Of a stretch of 64,000 bases of DNA, positions 52,176-61,343 are shown one piece after another. The stretch spans positions 310,001-374,000 of the forward strand of contig CAWBXD010000001.1 in assembly GCA_963792705.1 (NCBI GenBank), in the 5' to 3' direction. Position 1 is the stretch's first letter. Each line of letters begins with the position of its first letter. A program made the translations under genes and the position numbers. This DNA is from JBBQVS01 sp963792705 (GTDB taxonomy: Bacteria > Chloroflexota > Ktedonobacteria > Ktedonobacterales > Ktedonobacteraceae). The notes beneath the pieces were generated by a model. It did not search any database, was not told the origin of the DNA, and worked only from the letters and a program-made list of their open reading frames with translations.

Positions 52176-53321
52176 TTAACGGGAGGTTTGACCCTCTTTA
52201 ATACCCTGTTGTTTGCTCTTGATGTCGTTGAACAACTGATGGAACGCATCGGCGAATTTCTTCACGCCCTCGTCCAACAATTGCTGTGTAACTTGATCGT
52301 AGTGGATACCAACGGCCTCAAGTGAGGTGAAGATATCTTTTGCCCCTTGCAAATCGTTTTCAATTGTTACACTGGCATTGCCATGATCGTGGAAGCTTTC
52401 GATGGTTTCAAGCGGCATCGTGTCAACGGTGTTAGGTCCAACCAATTCCTCCGCATAAAGAACGTCGCGGTATGCTGGATTCTTGGTGCTGGTGCTGGCC
52501 CACAATGGTCGCTGGAAATTGGCTCTTGCCTGCTTGAGCGACTCAAAGCGTGGCGAATGAAAGATGCGCTTAAACTCTTGATAGACAAGACGTGCATTGG
52601 CAATGGCGGCCTTGCCTTCGAGTGCCTTGAGTTTTTGCTGCTCGCTGGTATCGTTGCTGGCCTTGGCCTTGTCTTCCAACAATTGGTCAACGAGTGTATC
52701 GACACGGCTCACGAAGAAACTAGCGACGGATGCAATCTTGCTGATATCCTCGCCACGTCCATTGCGCTCTTCCAGACCAGTCAAGTAGGCGTCGGCAACG
52801 GCGCGATAGCTATCGAGTGAGAAGATGAGCGTCACATTGATGCTCATGCCTTCGCTGATGGCTTGCTTAATAGCAGGAATGCCTTCCGGGGTAGCAGGAA
52901 TTTTAATCATCAAGTTTGGACGGTCCACCATTTTCCAGAAACGGCGTGCTTCTGAAAGTGTGCCTTCGGTGTCATGTGAAAGATCAGGTGAAACCTCAAG
53001 GCTCACATAGCCATCCTGTCCCTCTGTACGCTCAAACACTGGACGGAGCATGTCCGCAACGGTACGAATATCCTGGATTACAACAGCTTCATAGACATCG
53101 CTGGTGTCTTTGCCCTCGTTAAGAAGTTGTGTAATCTGCTCATCGTAAGCGTGACCTGTGCTGATCGACTTGCCAAAAATGGACGGGTTTGAAGTGACAC
53201 CAACGATACCATCTTCGGTAAGAATCCGCTGATATTGACCTGATTGTAGTTGAGCGCGGTCGATATTGTCATACCATACGCTCTGTCCAAGCTTTTGAAG
53301 TTCTTGTAATGGATTACTCAT
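52176..53321 (-). CDS. tal: Transaldolase
   Basis: A 381-residue protein of the long (TalB-like, class II) transaldolase type used with OpcA/Zwf operons. VTSNPSIFGKSISTGHAYDEQ, LMIKIPATPEGIPAI (Schiff-base Lys near residue 139) and INVTLIFSLDSYRAV are the signatures. AAGGAGG lies before ATG 53321. It moves a dihydroxyacetone unit between sugar phosphates. First gene of the operon. Confidence 0.94.
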   Translation of the reverse strand: MSNPLQELQKLGQSVWYDNIDRAQLQSGQYQRILTEDGIVGVTSNPSIFGKSISTGHAYDEQITQLLNEGKDTSDVYEAVVIQDIRTVADMLRPVFERTEGQDGYVSLEVSPDLSHDTEGTLSEARRFWKMVDRPNLMIKIPATPEGIPAIKQAISEGMSINVTLIFSLDSYRAVADAYLTGLEERNGRGEDISKIASVASFFVSRVDTLVDQLLEDKAKASNDTSEQQKLKALEGKAAIANARLVYQEFKRIFHSPRFESLKQARANFQRPLWASTSTKNPAYRDVLYAEELVGPNTVDTMPLETIESFHDHGNASVTIENDLQGAKDIFTSLEAVGIHYDQVTQQLLDEGVKKFADAFHQLFNDIKSKQQGIKEGQTSR

Positions 53322-53730
53322 GGAAATCCTCCTTGGATACAGCACTATTTTTTTCTCATGTGCTTGTACCATACGCTGTAATATACTGTGCCTGGCATAG
53401 TCCATCATGCCTACTAAATGGTTCTCTTATACATTCGGACGTACTCTATGTAGTACACGAACGTGAACCCCTTTCTCGACACACCTTTATATGTGTATTG
53501 TATCGAGAAGCAATTGCGCGCTATGTGTAGTTGCCGAGTACCTTATTAATAAAGGCACAAAATGAAAGTATATTACAACTCTTGTGGGATATTTATATTA
53601 TTGTATTTTGTACACTAACACGGATATTGTACCACATAGGGGAAATAATACAAAACTCATCCTCTCTTATTCTTGCACTCTACGAGACGAGAGGATAGGA
53701 TGAGAGAGATAAATAAAGGAGAGTATTCAC
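53322..53730. other. Intergenic region between tal and the GNAT gene
   Basis: A 409-base divergent region. It should contain the promoters of the leftward pentose phosphate operon and of the rightward acetyltransferase gene. At 53657-53705 an imperfect inverted repeat (CTCATCCTCTC with GAGAGGATAGGATGAG) lies just before the GNAT gene. I see no other gene or repeat. Confidence 0.5.
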
Positions 53731-54279
53731 ATGCCAAAACTTGAAACTCAGCATCTACTTTTTATCCCTTTCACGCTAGAACTGAAAAAGATAACACTTT
53801 ACAACAAACCTCAAGTCGCAGAACGTATTGGAGTACGCGTATCTGACGATTGGCCTGGACCTGATTTCATGGAAGCCTTGCCTTTCTTCATAGATCAGAT
53901 GGAGCAAGACTCATCAGGTAGTGTATGGGATGGCATCATTCTGCATAAAGCAGACTCAATAGCCATAGGTGGTATGGGCTTCCTAGGCGGACCAGACGAA
54001 ACAGGAGCTATTGAGATTGGATATAGCATTGTTCCTGCATATCGTAAGCATGGATATGCAACAGAAATGGGACAAGCCCTCATTGCATGGGCCTTTCAGC
54101 AACCAAATATTCGCGCAGTTATTGCTGAATGTCTCCAAGACAATATTGCTTCTATCAAAGTGCTAGAAAAACTTGGGATGCGTCGTTTGGCACTACATGA
54201 TAACCTTATCAAATGGGAAATTCGTCGAGAAGATTGGCGAGAACATACATCACAGTATCATGTCTATCCCTTTTCCTAG
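53731..54279 (+). CDS. GNAT-family acetyltransferase (RimJ/RimL-like)
   Basis: A 182-residue protein that starts after AAAGGAG. LVGGPDETGAIEIGYS-like centre (IGGMGFLGGPDETGAIEIGY) and YRKHGYATEMGQALIAWAF, the acetyl-CoA loop, match the RimJ/RimL branch. NIASIKVLEKLGMRR is the third motif. Substrate unknown. It ends three bases before the convergent GNAT gene. Confidence 0.8.
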   Translation: MPKLETQHLLFIPFTLELKKITLYNKPQVAERIGVRVSDDWPGPDFMEALPFFIDQMEQDSSGSVWDGIILHKADSIAIGGMGFLGGPDETGAIEIGYSIVPAYRKHGYATEMGQALIAWAFQQPNIRAVIAECLQDNIASIKVLEKLGMRRLALHDNLIKWEIRREDWREHTSQYHVYPFS

Positions 54280-54282
54280 TAC

Positions 54283-54819
54283 TTAAACTGCTTGGGAAGA
54301 TGCTGGAAGAAGCTTGTAGAAGACAATCGTTGCATCGAATGTTCCTGTCGCATTTTGAGCATAGGAGGGAATGATGCCCACTTCTACATAGCCTAATTTA
54401 CGGTAGAGGCGTTCGGCATTATCTCCTAAACGCGTGTCTAGCACCAATAAGGTGCGTCCAAGTTCGCACGCAATGAGTTCAATCGCCTCCATGAGTAACT
54501 GCCCAATGCCGAGTTTTCGTTGATGTTGAAACACAAACAACTTTTGGACTTCTGCTCGATGCCGTGCATTAGGCTTTGCCGCAAGTTCAAGTTGAACAGC
54601 TCCTACAATGTTTTCAGCATTACGTGCTATCAGCAGAACACGTCTCTTTTGAGTAATGTCCTCTAAAATAGAGTTCCAATACTCACGTGCCTCCTCTTCG
54701 CTTAACGGTGGAATAAAGCCGACTGAAGCACCACTTGCTACAGCATCTTGAAGAAGTGAGATAAGTTCTGGAAGAATAGCTTGACTCTGGTTTGGAACCA
54801 CTGTTTCTATTTGATACAC
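54283..54819 (-). CDS. GNAT-family acetyltransferase
   Basis: A 178-residue protein with AEVQKLFVFQHQRKLGIGQLL (acetyl-CoA loop) and NAERLYRKLGYVEVG. Substrate unknown. It starts two bases after the mutS stop in the same direction and is probably co-transcribed. Confidence 0.8.
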   Translation of the reverse strand: MYQIETVVPNQSQAILPELISLLQDAVASGASVGFIPPLSEEEAREYWNSILEDITQKRRVLLIARNAENIVGAVQLELAAKPNARHRAEVQKLFVFQHQRKLGIGQLLMEAIELIACELGRTLLVLDTRLGDNAERLYRKLGYVEVGIIPSYAQNATGTFDATIVFYKLLPASSQAV

Positions 54820-54821
54820 CG

Positions 54822-57593
54822 TTACTCCTTCTTCGCTTTCTGCTGCAATTCATACAACTTACTGATCGCCTCAATGGGTGTCAATTCGTCAATAGCTAGT
54901 GTTTTAATCTCTTCTATCAAGGGATTGGACTCAGAGGCGAAGAGCGTCATTTGCCATGCGGCTGGCATGGTGATGTCGCGCATAGCTTTACGGCGTGTCT
55001 TGGCATCACCTTTGCTCTCCAATTCTTCGAGTATCTCTTCTGCACGATGAATGACGGGTCGAGGAATGCCTGCGAGCTGTGCCACATGCACACCATAGCT
55101 TCTATCGGCTCCCCCCGGTACAATTTTACGTAGAAAAACGATATGCCCTGCCTCCTCTGTTACCGCGACATTGAGGCAGTGGACGCGTGGCAGCAATTGA
55201 GCCACTTCAACCAGTTCGTGATAGTGAGTGGCGAAGAGAGTACGCGCGCCACTACGTTTGTTGTTGTGCAGATATTCGACGATGGCTCGTGCGATGGCGA
55301 GTCCATCGTAGGTGCTGGTACCGCGTCCAATTTCGTCAAGAATAACAAGGCTACGCGGCGTTGCATGGTGCAGTATATTTGCCGTCTCGACCATCTCGAC
55401 CATAAATGTGCTTTGTCCCGTCGCAAGATCATCCTGCGCGCCGATACGTGTAAAGATGCGGTCCACGATACCGATTGAGGCCGCTTCCGCAGGCACGTAG
55501 CTTCCCACTTGTGCTAGTAAGGTAATGAGTGCGACTTGACGCAAGTACGTTGACTTGCCCGCCATGTTTGGCCCTGTAATGATACCAATTTGTGCATCGC
55601 TGTTGGAAAGATTTGTGTCATTTGGAATGAAAGGTATGTCCGATTGCGCTTGTTCGACAACGGGATGACGACCTGCAACAATGTGAATTGTGTCCCCATC
55701 ATTGAGGGAAGGGCGACAGTAGTTGTTCCGTGCGGCAACCTCGGCCAAACTTAGGTATACATCAATTTCTGCGAGGGCGTGGGCAGTATCCAGGATACGC
55801 TCTGACGCATGCACCGCGATATCGGCACGCAGTTGGACGAAAAACTCGGTCTCCATTTTGTTGATGCGGTCTTGCGCGTTCAGGATAAGCGTTTCGTATT
55901 CTTTGAGGTCAGATGTAATATAGCGTTCGCAGTTTGAGAGTGTTTGCCTACGCACATAGTCTACAGGGACACGACTGATATTCGAGCTAGAAACCTCGAT
56001 AAAGTAACCTGTTGCTTTGTTATAGCCCACTTTCAAATTGTTGATGCCTGTACGTCTACGCTCACGCTGCTCCATATCGGCAATCCACTTACGCCCGTTT
56101 TGCGAAGCATTACGTATCTGGTCCAGCTCAGAGCTAAAGCCAGGGCGAATGATGCCTCCCTCTGCGAGACTCAGAGGAGGCTCTTCAACGATGGCATGTT
56201 CGATGAGCGTAATAATATCTTCGTTGTCGGTGAGACGCTGTACGAGACGCTCTAAGGAATGCTTATTTGTCTCATCAGAAAGGCATCGACGTATTTCAGC
56301 GGCCGAACGTAGACCGTTTGCGAGTGCGATCAGATCGCGTGGTGTGGCGATACGTTGACGCACACGGTTAATCAGACGCTCAACATCACCAGCTTTTTTG
56401 AGCGCTTCAGCGAGACGTGCTTGTAGTAGGGTATCATCTAGGAGTTCTGCGATAGTTGTCTGACGTAGCTCTAACTGCTCGATATCCAGTAATGGTTGTC
56501 CAATCCAACGCCGTATCAAGCGGCCCCCCATTGGGCTACGTGTGCGGTCGAGAACCCATAGGAGCGAACCTTTGACCGAGCCACTGCGTCCACTCTCGAA
56601 GAGTTCAAGGTTACGGCGTGTATGTGGGTCGAGCGTCATAAAGCCATGTGTGGAGTAGGTTTCAAGCGCAACCAGTTGTTGCAAGAGGCCCTTCTGCGTC
56701 TCTTGAACATAGGCGAGAATGGCACCAGCAGCACGAATGGCAAGTGGGAGATGAGCACAGCCGAAGGCTTCTAACGACGCGATATTGAATTGTGTGAGCA
56801 GGCGATGCCGCGCGTCATCCTCTGAAAAATAGCGCGAGTCATAGGGCGTAACATGTCCGGCGTGGCCCGTCAAAAGCTTAGTAAGTGGAGCAATGTCGTC
56901 CTCATCGTCCTCTTCGATTTCGGGTATTTCGGCATTCGCGTTGCCGTTGCTCCCAAGCTTTGTTACTTGCTTCTCGTTCATCACTGCTGCCAGCCACCGT
57001 TTTTTGCGGTTCCCCTGTCGATTATAATGTGCCTCGATAATGACTTCTGCGGGTGCCACTCGTGCGATTTCCTGTTGGATTGCGAGTTCTGGTTCCGGCG
57101 TAGTAAATTGGGTCACGGCAAATTCGCCTGTGGTGATGTCGATATAGGCGACGCCAACGGCATCGCGTCCTGTCACCACGCTAGCAAGGAAGTTGTTGCG
57201 TTTCGCGGCAAGCATTGTTGGGTCAATAATGGTGCCTGGAGTGACGATACGCAACACTGCACGGTCCACAAGCCCCTTTGAGAGGGCGGGATCGCTGGTC
57301 TGCTCACATATGGCGACACGATATCCCTTACCGACAAGGCGAGCGATGTAGCCGTCTGCGGCATGATGTGGTATACCAGCCATCGGCGATTTTTCACCAC
57401 GCCCAAAGTCACGCCGTGTGAGAGCAATCTCAAGTTCACGTGCGACAATCTCGGCATCCTCATCGAACATCTCGTAAAAGTCACCCATGCGAAAGAAGAG
57501 AATGGCGTCGGGGTTTTGCTGCTTGATCTGCAAATATTGTGTGCGTACCGGACTGTGGACAGGATTTGCTTTTGCGTATTCTTCAAATAACAC
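54822..57593 (-). CDS. mutS: DNA mismatch repair protein MutS
   Basis: A 923-residue protein. The mismatch-reading GDFYEMF has Phe39 and Glu41. A short acidic insert (IPEIEEDDEDD) lies near residue 225. The ATPase domain has GPNMAGKSTYLRQ near residue 670 and ILDEIGRGTSTYDGLAIA. The start is GTG 57593 with GGAGG about eight bases upstream. MutL is not in the window. Confidence 0.95.
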   Translation of the reverse strand: MLFEEYAKANPVHSPVRTQYLQIKQQNPDAILFFRMGDFYEMFDEDAEIVARELEIALTRRDFGRGEKSPMAGIPHHAADGYIARLVGKGYRVAICEQTSDPALSKGLVDRAVLRIVTPGTIIDPTMLAAKRNNFLASVVTGRDAVGVAYIDITTGEFAVTQFTTPEPELAIQQEIARVAPAEVIIEAHYNRQGNRKKRWLAAVMNEKQVTKLGSNGNANAEIPEIEEDDEDDIAPLTKLLTGHAGHVTPYDSRYFSEDDARHRLLTQFNIASLEAFGCAHLPLAIRAAGAILAYVQETQKGLLQQLVALETYSTHGFMTLDPHTRRNLELFESGRSGSVKGSLLWVLDRTRSPMGGRLIRRWIGQPLLDIEQLELRQTTIAELLDDTLLQARLAEALKKAGDVERLINRVRQRIATPRDLIALANGLRSAAEIRRCLSDETNKHSLERLVQRLTDNEDIITLIEHAIVEEPPLSLAEGGIIRPGFSSELDQIRNASQNGRKWIADMEQRERRRTGINNLKVGYNKATGYFIEVSSSNISRVPVDYVRRQTLSNCERYITSDLKEYETLILNAQDRINKMETEFFVQLRADIAVHASERILDTAHALAEIDVYLSLAEVAARNNYCRPSLNDGDTIHIVAGRHPVVEQAQSDIPFIPNDTNLSNSDAQIGIITGPNMAGKSTYLRQVALITLLAQVGSYVPAEAASIGIVDRIFTRIGAQDDLATGQSTFMVEMVETANILHHATPRSLVILDEIGRGTSTYDGLAIARAIVEYLHNNKRSGARTLFATHYHELVEVAQLLPRVHCLNVAVTEEAGHIVFLRKIVPGGADRSYGVHVAQLAGIPRPVIHRAEEILEELESKGDAKTRRKAMRDITMPAAWQMTLFASESNPLIEEIKTLAIDELTPIEAISKLYELQQKAKKE

Positions 57594-57840
57594 CGTGATA
57601 GCCTCCAGAGTAGAACATGTGTCTATCAGTATAAAGCTATTCTTTTGTCACGTCAATTTTTCGGCTAGCTTTCTACACTTTCTCAAATCGAGCGTTTCAG
57701 GTACTATGAGGAGCTGAAATTGTTTTTGTATTTGTTTTTGTATATAGTAGTGTTATGTCTCACGTATCATAGGAAAGGACTTTGTGTTGTGCAAGGAATA
57801 AAACGAGCAAAATGCTGTTCACAAAGTGAGGCGAAATAGT

Positions 57841-58200
57841 ATGGTGTATGTAGTCTTATTCATATGTGCGATTGTCGGTAGTGCGTTAGTTGCGCTAACC
57901 GTAGAGAATTTAACCACGCAAGTGCAGTTTGCTGTGTTTGCATGGCAATCACCTAATCTACCACTAGGATTGGTTGTACTTATCGCGTTTATCTTGGGAG
58001 CTTTTTTGTTATACATTGTGTCCGCTCTTTCGGCGTTGCGCGATAGAAGCGAGAAGAGACGGTTGCGTAAACGCGTGAACGAGCTTGAACAACAACTGGC
58101 TACAACAGTTCATGTGCCCCCACAACCTATCATCGCACAACCGCAAGTACCATTTGCCCCTATGCCGGGCCTGGAAATGCCCCCACAGCCGATGCGATAA
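57841..58200 (+). CDS. LapA-domain membrane protein
   Basis: A 119-residue protein with two membrane helices (about 5-25 and 40-60) joined by VENLTTQVQFAVFAWQ, the LapA/DUF1049 pattern. A coiled-coil segment (RLRKRVNELEQQL) and a Pro-rich tail follow. ATG 57841 is preferred over 57826. LapA-like proteins are implicated in envelope functions; the role here is unknown. Confidence 0.75.
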   Translation: MVYVVLFICAIVGSALVALTVENLTTQVQFAVFAWQSPNLPLGLVVLIAFILGAFLLYIVSALSALRDRSEKRRLRKRVNELEQQLATTVHVPPQPIIAQPQVPFAPMPGLEMPPQPMR

Positions 58201-58219
58201 ATTTGATTCCTATACAGTG

Positions 58220-58294
58220 TTTGTAGGGACCGCTTCATCGCGTCCATGTCGGCGGTGAATTGCCACGAGGACGCGATGAAGCGGTCCCTACAAA
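58220..58294. repeat. Palindromic repeat copy R9 (71-bp unit)
   Basis: TGTAGGGACCGCTTCATCGC at the left and the exact complement at the right lie around the centre ATGTCGGCGGTGAATTGCCA. Two extra T/A pairs extend the arms to 75 bases. It lies between the convergent LapA-like gene and the coiled-coil gene. Confidence 0.88.
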
Positions 58295-58308
58295 TTCGCA
58301 TTCATTCT

Positions 58309-59172
58309 CTAGGTATGCCAGGCTTTTGATAAGATGCGTGACAGAAGTCCACGCTTATGCGATTTTTGTTGTATATCTAAGGCTGGTACCTCGTGTACTG
58401 GTGGAGTAGGACCCGGTATGGCTTCCTCGTGTTGTTTTGACTCTTCTGGGGCTTTTGTCGGATAGCTAAGGATAGATGGAATTGTTAACAATGGATTTTC
58501 TGTAGAAACCAATTCATCTCGTCCTGTCTCCTCAATTGTTTCTGTCAAAGGACGCGATATATCGGTCCCTACAGGTGGTTCGGGTTCAAGTGGACCGGTC
58601 GGAATTTTTGAGTTTGCTTCTTCGCTCATCAATCTTTGTATTAATAGGGCTTCTGTAGTTTCTCCGCTCACGGTTGCCTGCGTGACTAACTCCTCTTGTA
58701 GAAGTTGCGCTACTTGTCTTTCCTCGTTTTCGTGCATCGAGTCGAGCCAGTCATAGGCACCTTCAAGTGCATGTTTACACCATTCAGTGTAATTATCACG
58801 AATGAAGCCGAGATTTTGACATTGCTCAAGTAATTGTAGCATGTGATCGAGCCAAGTATCGCCGCGTTCTAGCATATTGTCGAGCAGATCAACATCGTCA
58901 ACACCATAGGACTGCAAACGTATCAACGCTGCCAATGCGATAGGAGAGGGTTGGGTCAGTTGCATAAGTACGTTGTTATCAATGATTTGTTGCTCAATGG
59001 TAGCGAGTTGTTCTTGTAGCACTACGCCCTGCTGTACAAGTTGCCATTGCTGATAGCTCTTATAAAATGTTTCAACTTGCTGCGGTTCTAAAGATGAAAA
59101 GAGGGAGCGCAGAACGTGTATATCCTCCTCTTGCGTTGTAGGGGTTGTATTCTTGTTATCTGCAACAGTCAT
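58309..59172 (-). CDS. Coiled-coil protein downstream of the SEDS gene, unknown function (contains an exapted repeat)
   Basis: A 287-residue protein. Residues 30-90 form Gln-rich helices (YKSYQQWQLVQQGVVLQEQL), a helical region to about 180 follows, then a Pro/Glu-rich linker and a basic C-terminus (KSHKRGLLSRILSKAW). Residues about 200-224 (PVGTDISRPL ... GRDELVST) are encoded by a full copy of the palindromic repeat. The neighbour at 59169 overlaps by four bases and has a similar N-terminal layout, so the two may be distant paralogues. No family recognised. Confidence 0.7.
   Translation of the reverse strand: MTVADNKNTTPTTQEEDIHVLRSLFSSLEPQQVETFYKSYQQWQLVQQGVVLQEQLATIEQQIIDNNVLMQLTQPSPIALAALIRLQSYGVDDVDLLDNMLERGDTWLDHMLQLLEQCQNLGFIRDNYTEWCKHALEGAYDWLDSMHENEERQVAQLLQEELVTQATVSGETTEALLIQRLMSEEANSKIPTGPLEPEPPVGTDISRPLTETIEETGRDELVSTENPLLTIPSILSYPTKAPEESKQHEEAIPGPTPPVHEVPALDIQQKSHKRGLLSRILSKAWHT
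58501..58573. repeat. Palindromic repeat R10 inside a coding sequence (73 bp)
   Basis: The right arm, GGACGCGATATATCGGTCCC with TACA, is near consensus. The left arm, TGTAGAAACCAATTCATCTC with GTCC, differs from the family at four positions. The spacing equals that of the free copies. It keeps the frame of the gene at 58309-59172 open. Confidence 0.8.
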
Positions 59173-59813
59173 TGTTTGTTACCCTCCTGTTGTGAGTCTG
59201 GCTGTTGCCCATTCGTCTGGCCTGATTGGGACTTCTGCTCTTCCTGGCGGTCCCAGCGTTCTAACCAGCGTTGAACTAAGTGGTTCGTGCGTATACTTTG
59301 TGAGTCAAGCGCATTGTTGTGCGTTTCTGAAAGAGCAGCATTGCGAAGCCACCAGGGAAGCGCGACCTGTGGTTCGGTCTGTCCGTGTTCATCGGAAGAT
59401 ATATTTGTATCCTCTGGTATCAGGTCAATTGCCTTATGTAATACTGGTGGAAGTGGTGCATAAGCATTTGCTGGACGCTTGGGTAAAAGCGGGTCATGAA
59501 CATTTTGCGAATGAGGTGACTCAAGGTTGGGAAGGCGGCTATGTTCAAACAATGCCTGTGAAATAGTTTCGGGTTGCTGTATATGTCCGTTCTCATTCAT
59601 TTGTTCCAGGGAAGCTTCTTTTGAGGCTGTAGGACGTGCTTTTATATGTAATGATAAGGCTTGCACGATGAAATTGTCGTCATCGAGCAGAGGAGCATTC
59701 AGCAAATCAACACGCTCTTGAAGGTGCTCTATTGATGCCGTAAGTTGATCCTTTTGTGTTTGTAGCTGTTGATCAATGTGTCTGTAGTGCAACCACTGTC
59801 GGTATTGACCCAT
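59169..59813 (-). CDS. Coiled-coil protein downstream of the SEDS gene, unknown function
   Basis: A 214-residue protein. The N-terminal MGQYRQWLHYRHIDQQLQTQ continues in a coiled coil to about residue 50, followed by LLDDDNFIVQALSL. A disordered middle leads to a C-terminal helix (RTNHLVQRWLERWDRQEEQ) and a Gln-rich end. I start at ATG 59813; an upstream start at 59858 adds an odd N-terminus. It overlaps the next gene by four bases, so the two are co-translated. Proximity to ftsW-like and FHA genes suggests a role in wall growth or division (inference). Confidence 0.68.
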   Translation of the reverse strand: MGQYRQWLHYRHIDQQLQTQKDQLTASIEHLQERVDLLNAPLLDDDNFIVQALSLHIKARPTASKEASLEQMNENGHIQQPETISQALFEHSRLPNLESPHSQNVHDPLLPKRPANAYAPLPPVLHKAIDLIPEDTNISSDEHGQTEPQVALPWWLRNAALSETHNNALDSQSIRTNHLVQRWLERWDRQEEQKSQSGQTNGQQPDSQQEGNKQ

Positions 59814-59902
59814 AATTATTTCCGCTTCTTGATAGTATGCACATATAGTCATAATCATGTTGCAAGTGAGTATAGCAGGTATGTTTTAAACAAACAAGAC
59901 GG

Positions 59903-61306
59903 TTAGGCACTCCCATCCCGCTCTACTGCTGTGTTATATGAGATACGTAGCAGGATACCAATAATGATATAGTTTGCTAAAACCGAACTACCACCATAAC
60001 TGAGAAACGGAAGTGGGATACCCGTCAATGGAAAAAACTTCATGTTGCCAGCGATGATGATAAATGTCTGGATCGCAAAAATCGATGTGAGACCTGCCGC
60101 AAGCAATTGATCAAAGATATCGGTAGCTTCGATTGCGATACGAAATCCTCGGTAGATGATGAGAAGATAAAGCGCAATGATAGCGAAGAGTCCTGCCAGA
60201 CCTAGTTCTTCCCCAAGCGCAGTGAAGATCATATCTGATTGGACAACAGGCACAAAATTTTTGCCTGCTGGATGCCCGAGTCCAAGCCCTGAACCAAGAA
60301 TACCTCCACTAGAAAGTGCGATTAGTCCCTGTACAACTTGTTGACCACCATGATTGAAATAAATATCATCACTTCTGACGTTCCAAGTTGTTATATTGAT
60401 GCTTACCACTAAAAATCGTTCGCGTATGTAACTAAAAATTCTATATCCTATTAAACCAAGCGCAACGAAGATTAAAAGGCTTGTAGCAACATACGATATT
60501 TTTCCGCTCCCCAAATACAACATAGCAAGAAAGATACCATAGATAAGCAAGGCTAATCCAAATTCGCGGACGAAAAAGAAGAGCAAAAGGGCTATGCCTA
60601 ACATAAGAGCGAGCGGTCCAAGCTGTTTAAATGGGGGAAGGCGAAATGGTCCGAATTTTAAGCTACCTTCGGCAAGAACATCACGGTTTTCACTGAGATA
60701 AGCCGCGAAAAAGATGACAATACAAATTTTCAAGAGTTCAGATGGTTGCAATGCAAATGGTCCAATACCCAACTGATCGTGACCCGGAGCACTAAGCGCG
60801 TGTAAACCGCCTCTCAATGTACTAGCAATCGTCAATCCGACAAGGACTATTCCCAAAAGTGCATAAGTATACTTGTAGCGCGAAAGCCAATGCATGTTGC
60901 GTAGGATGAACAGCGTGATGAGGCAGACGCTAATACCGAGAATGACCCATACCAGTTGTTTCGAGCCTTCTGCAGGATCAGGTGGATTTAAGTCAGGCCC
61001 AAGCCGTGTTGCCATCAGGACGCCAATACCACTAAGAAGGCCAACAAGTGGTAGAAGAACCTGATCTGCTTTGCGAAAAAATACGCTCATAATGACATTT
61101 GCGACTAACAAAGCAGCAATGAGGCCAATGGCAGGAATCAATCCTTGTATCGTCGGAAGGTTCCTTGTGCTAAGTGATGAAGTTTGATCTTTATTTGCAA
61201 GGAGCAATTGAGACATCTCAAGAATCAGTATCATAAAGGGAATGATAAAGAGTCCTAGTTCTGTCCAACGGTAGCGTCGAAAGACGCTAGGAGATCGACT
61301 TGCCAT
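59903..61306 (-). CDS. SEDS-family peptidoglycan glycosyltransferase (FtsW/RodA)
   Basis: A 467-residue protein with about twelve membrane segments. FALQPSELLKICIVIFFAAY, VVQSDMIFTALGEELGLAG and LTGIPLPFLSYGGSSVLAN are the SEDS signatures. The protein polymerises lipid II into glycan strands. GAGAGGC precedes ATG 61306. The two FHA genes lie directly upstream, as in the mycobacterial fhaA-fhaB-rodA region, so RodA-like function is more likely than FtsW. The paired PBP and Ser/Thr kinase are not in the visible block. Confidence 0.88.
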   Translation of the reverse strand: MASRSPSVFRRYRWTELGLFIIPFMILILEMSQLLLANKDQTSSLSTRNLPTIQGLIPAIGLIAALLVANVIMSVFFRKADQVLLPLVGLLSGIGVLMATRLGPDLNPPDPAEGSKQLVWVILGISVCLITLFILRNMHWLSRYKYTYALLGIVLVGLTIASTLRGGLHALSAPGHDQLGIGPFALQPSELLKICIVIFFAAYLSENRDVLAEGSLKFGPFRLPPFKQLGPLALMLGIALLLFFFVREFGLALLIYGIFLAMLYLGSGKISYVATSLLIFVALGLIGYRIFSYIRERFLVVSINITTWNVRSDDIYFNHGGQQVVQGLIALSSGGILGSGLGLGHPAGKNFVPVVQSDMIFTALGEELGLAGLFAIIALYLLIIYRGFRIAIEATDIFDQLLAAGLTSIFAIQTFIIIAGNMKFFPLTGIPLPFLSYGGSSVLANYIIIGILLRISYNTAVERDGSA

Positions 61307-61343
61307 AAATATAAGCCTCTCATATCTAGCACAAATATGGTTG

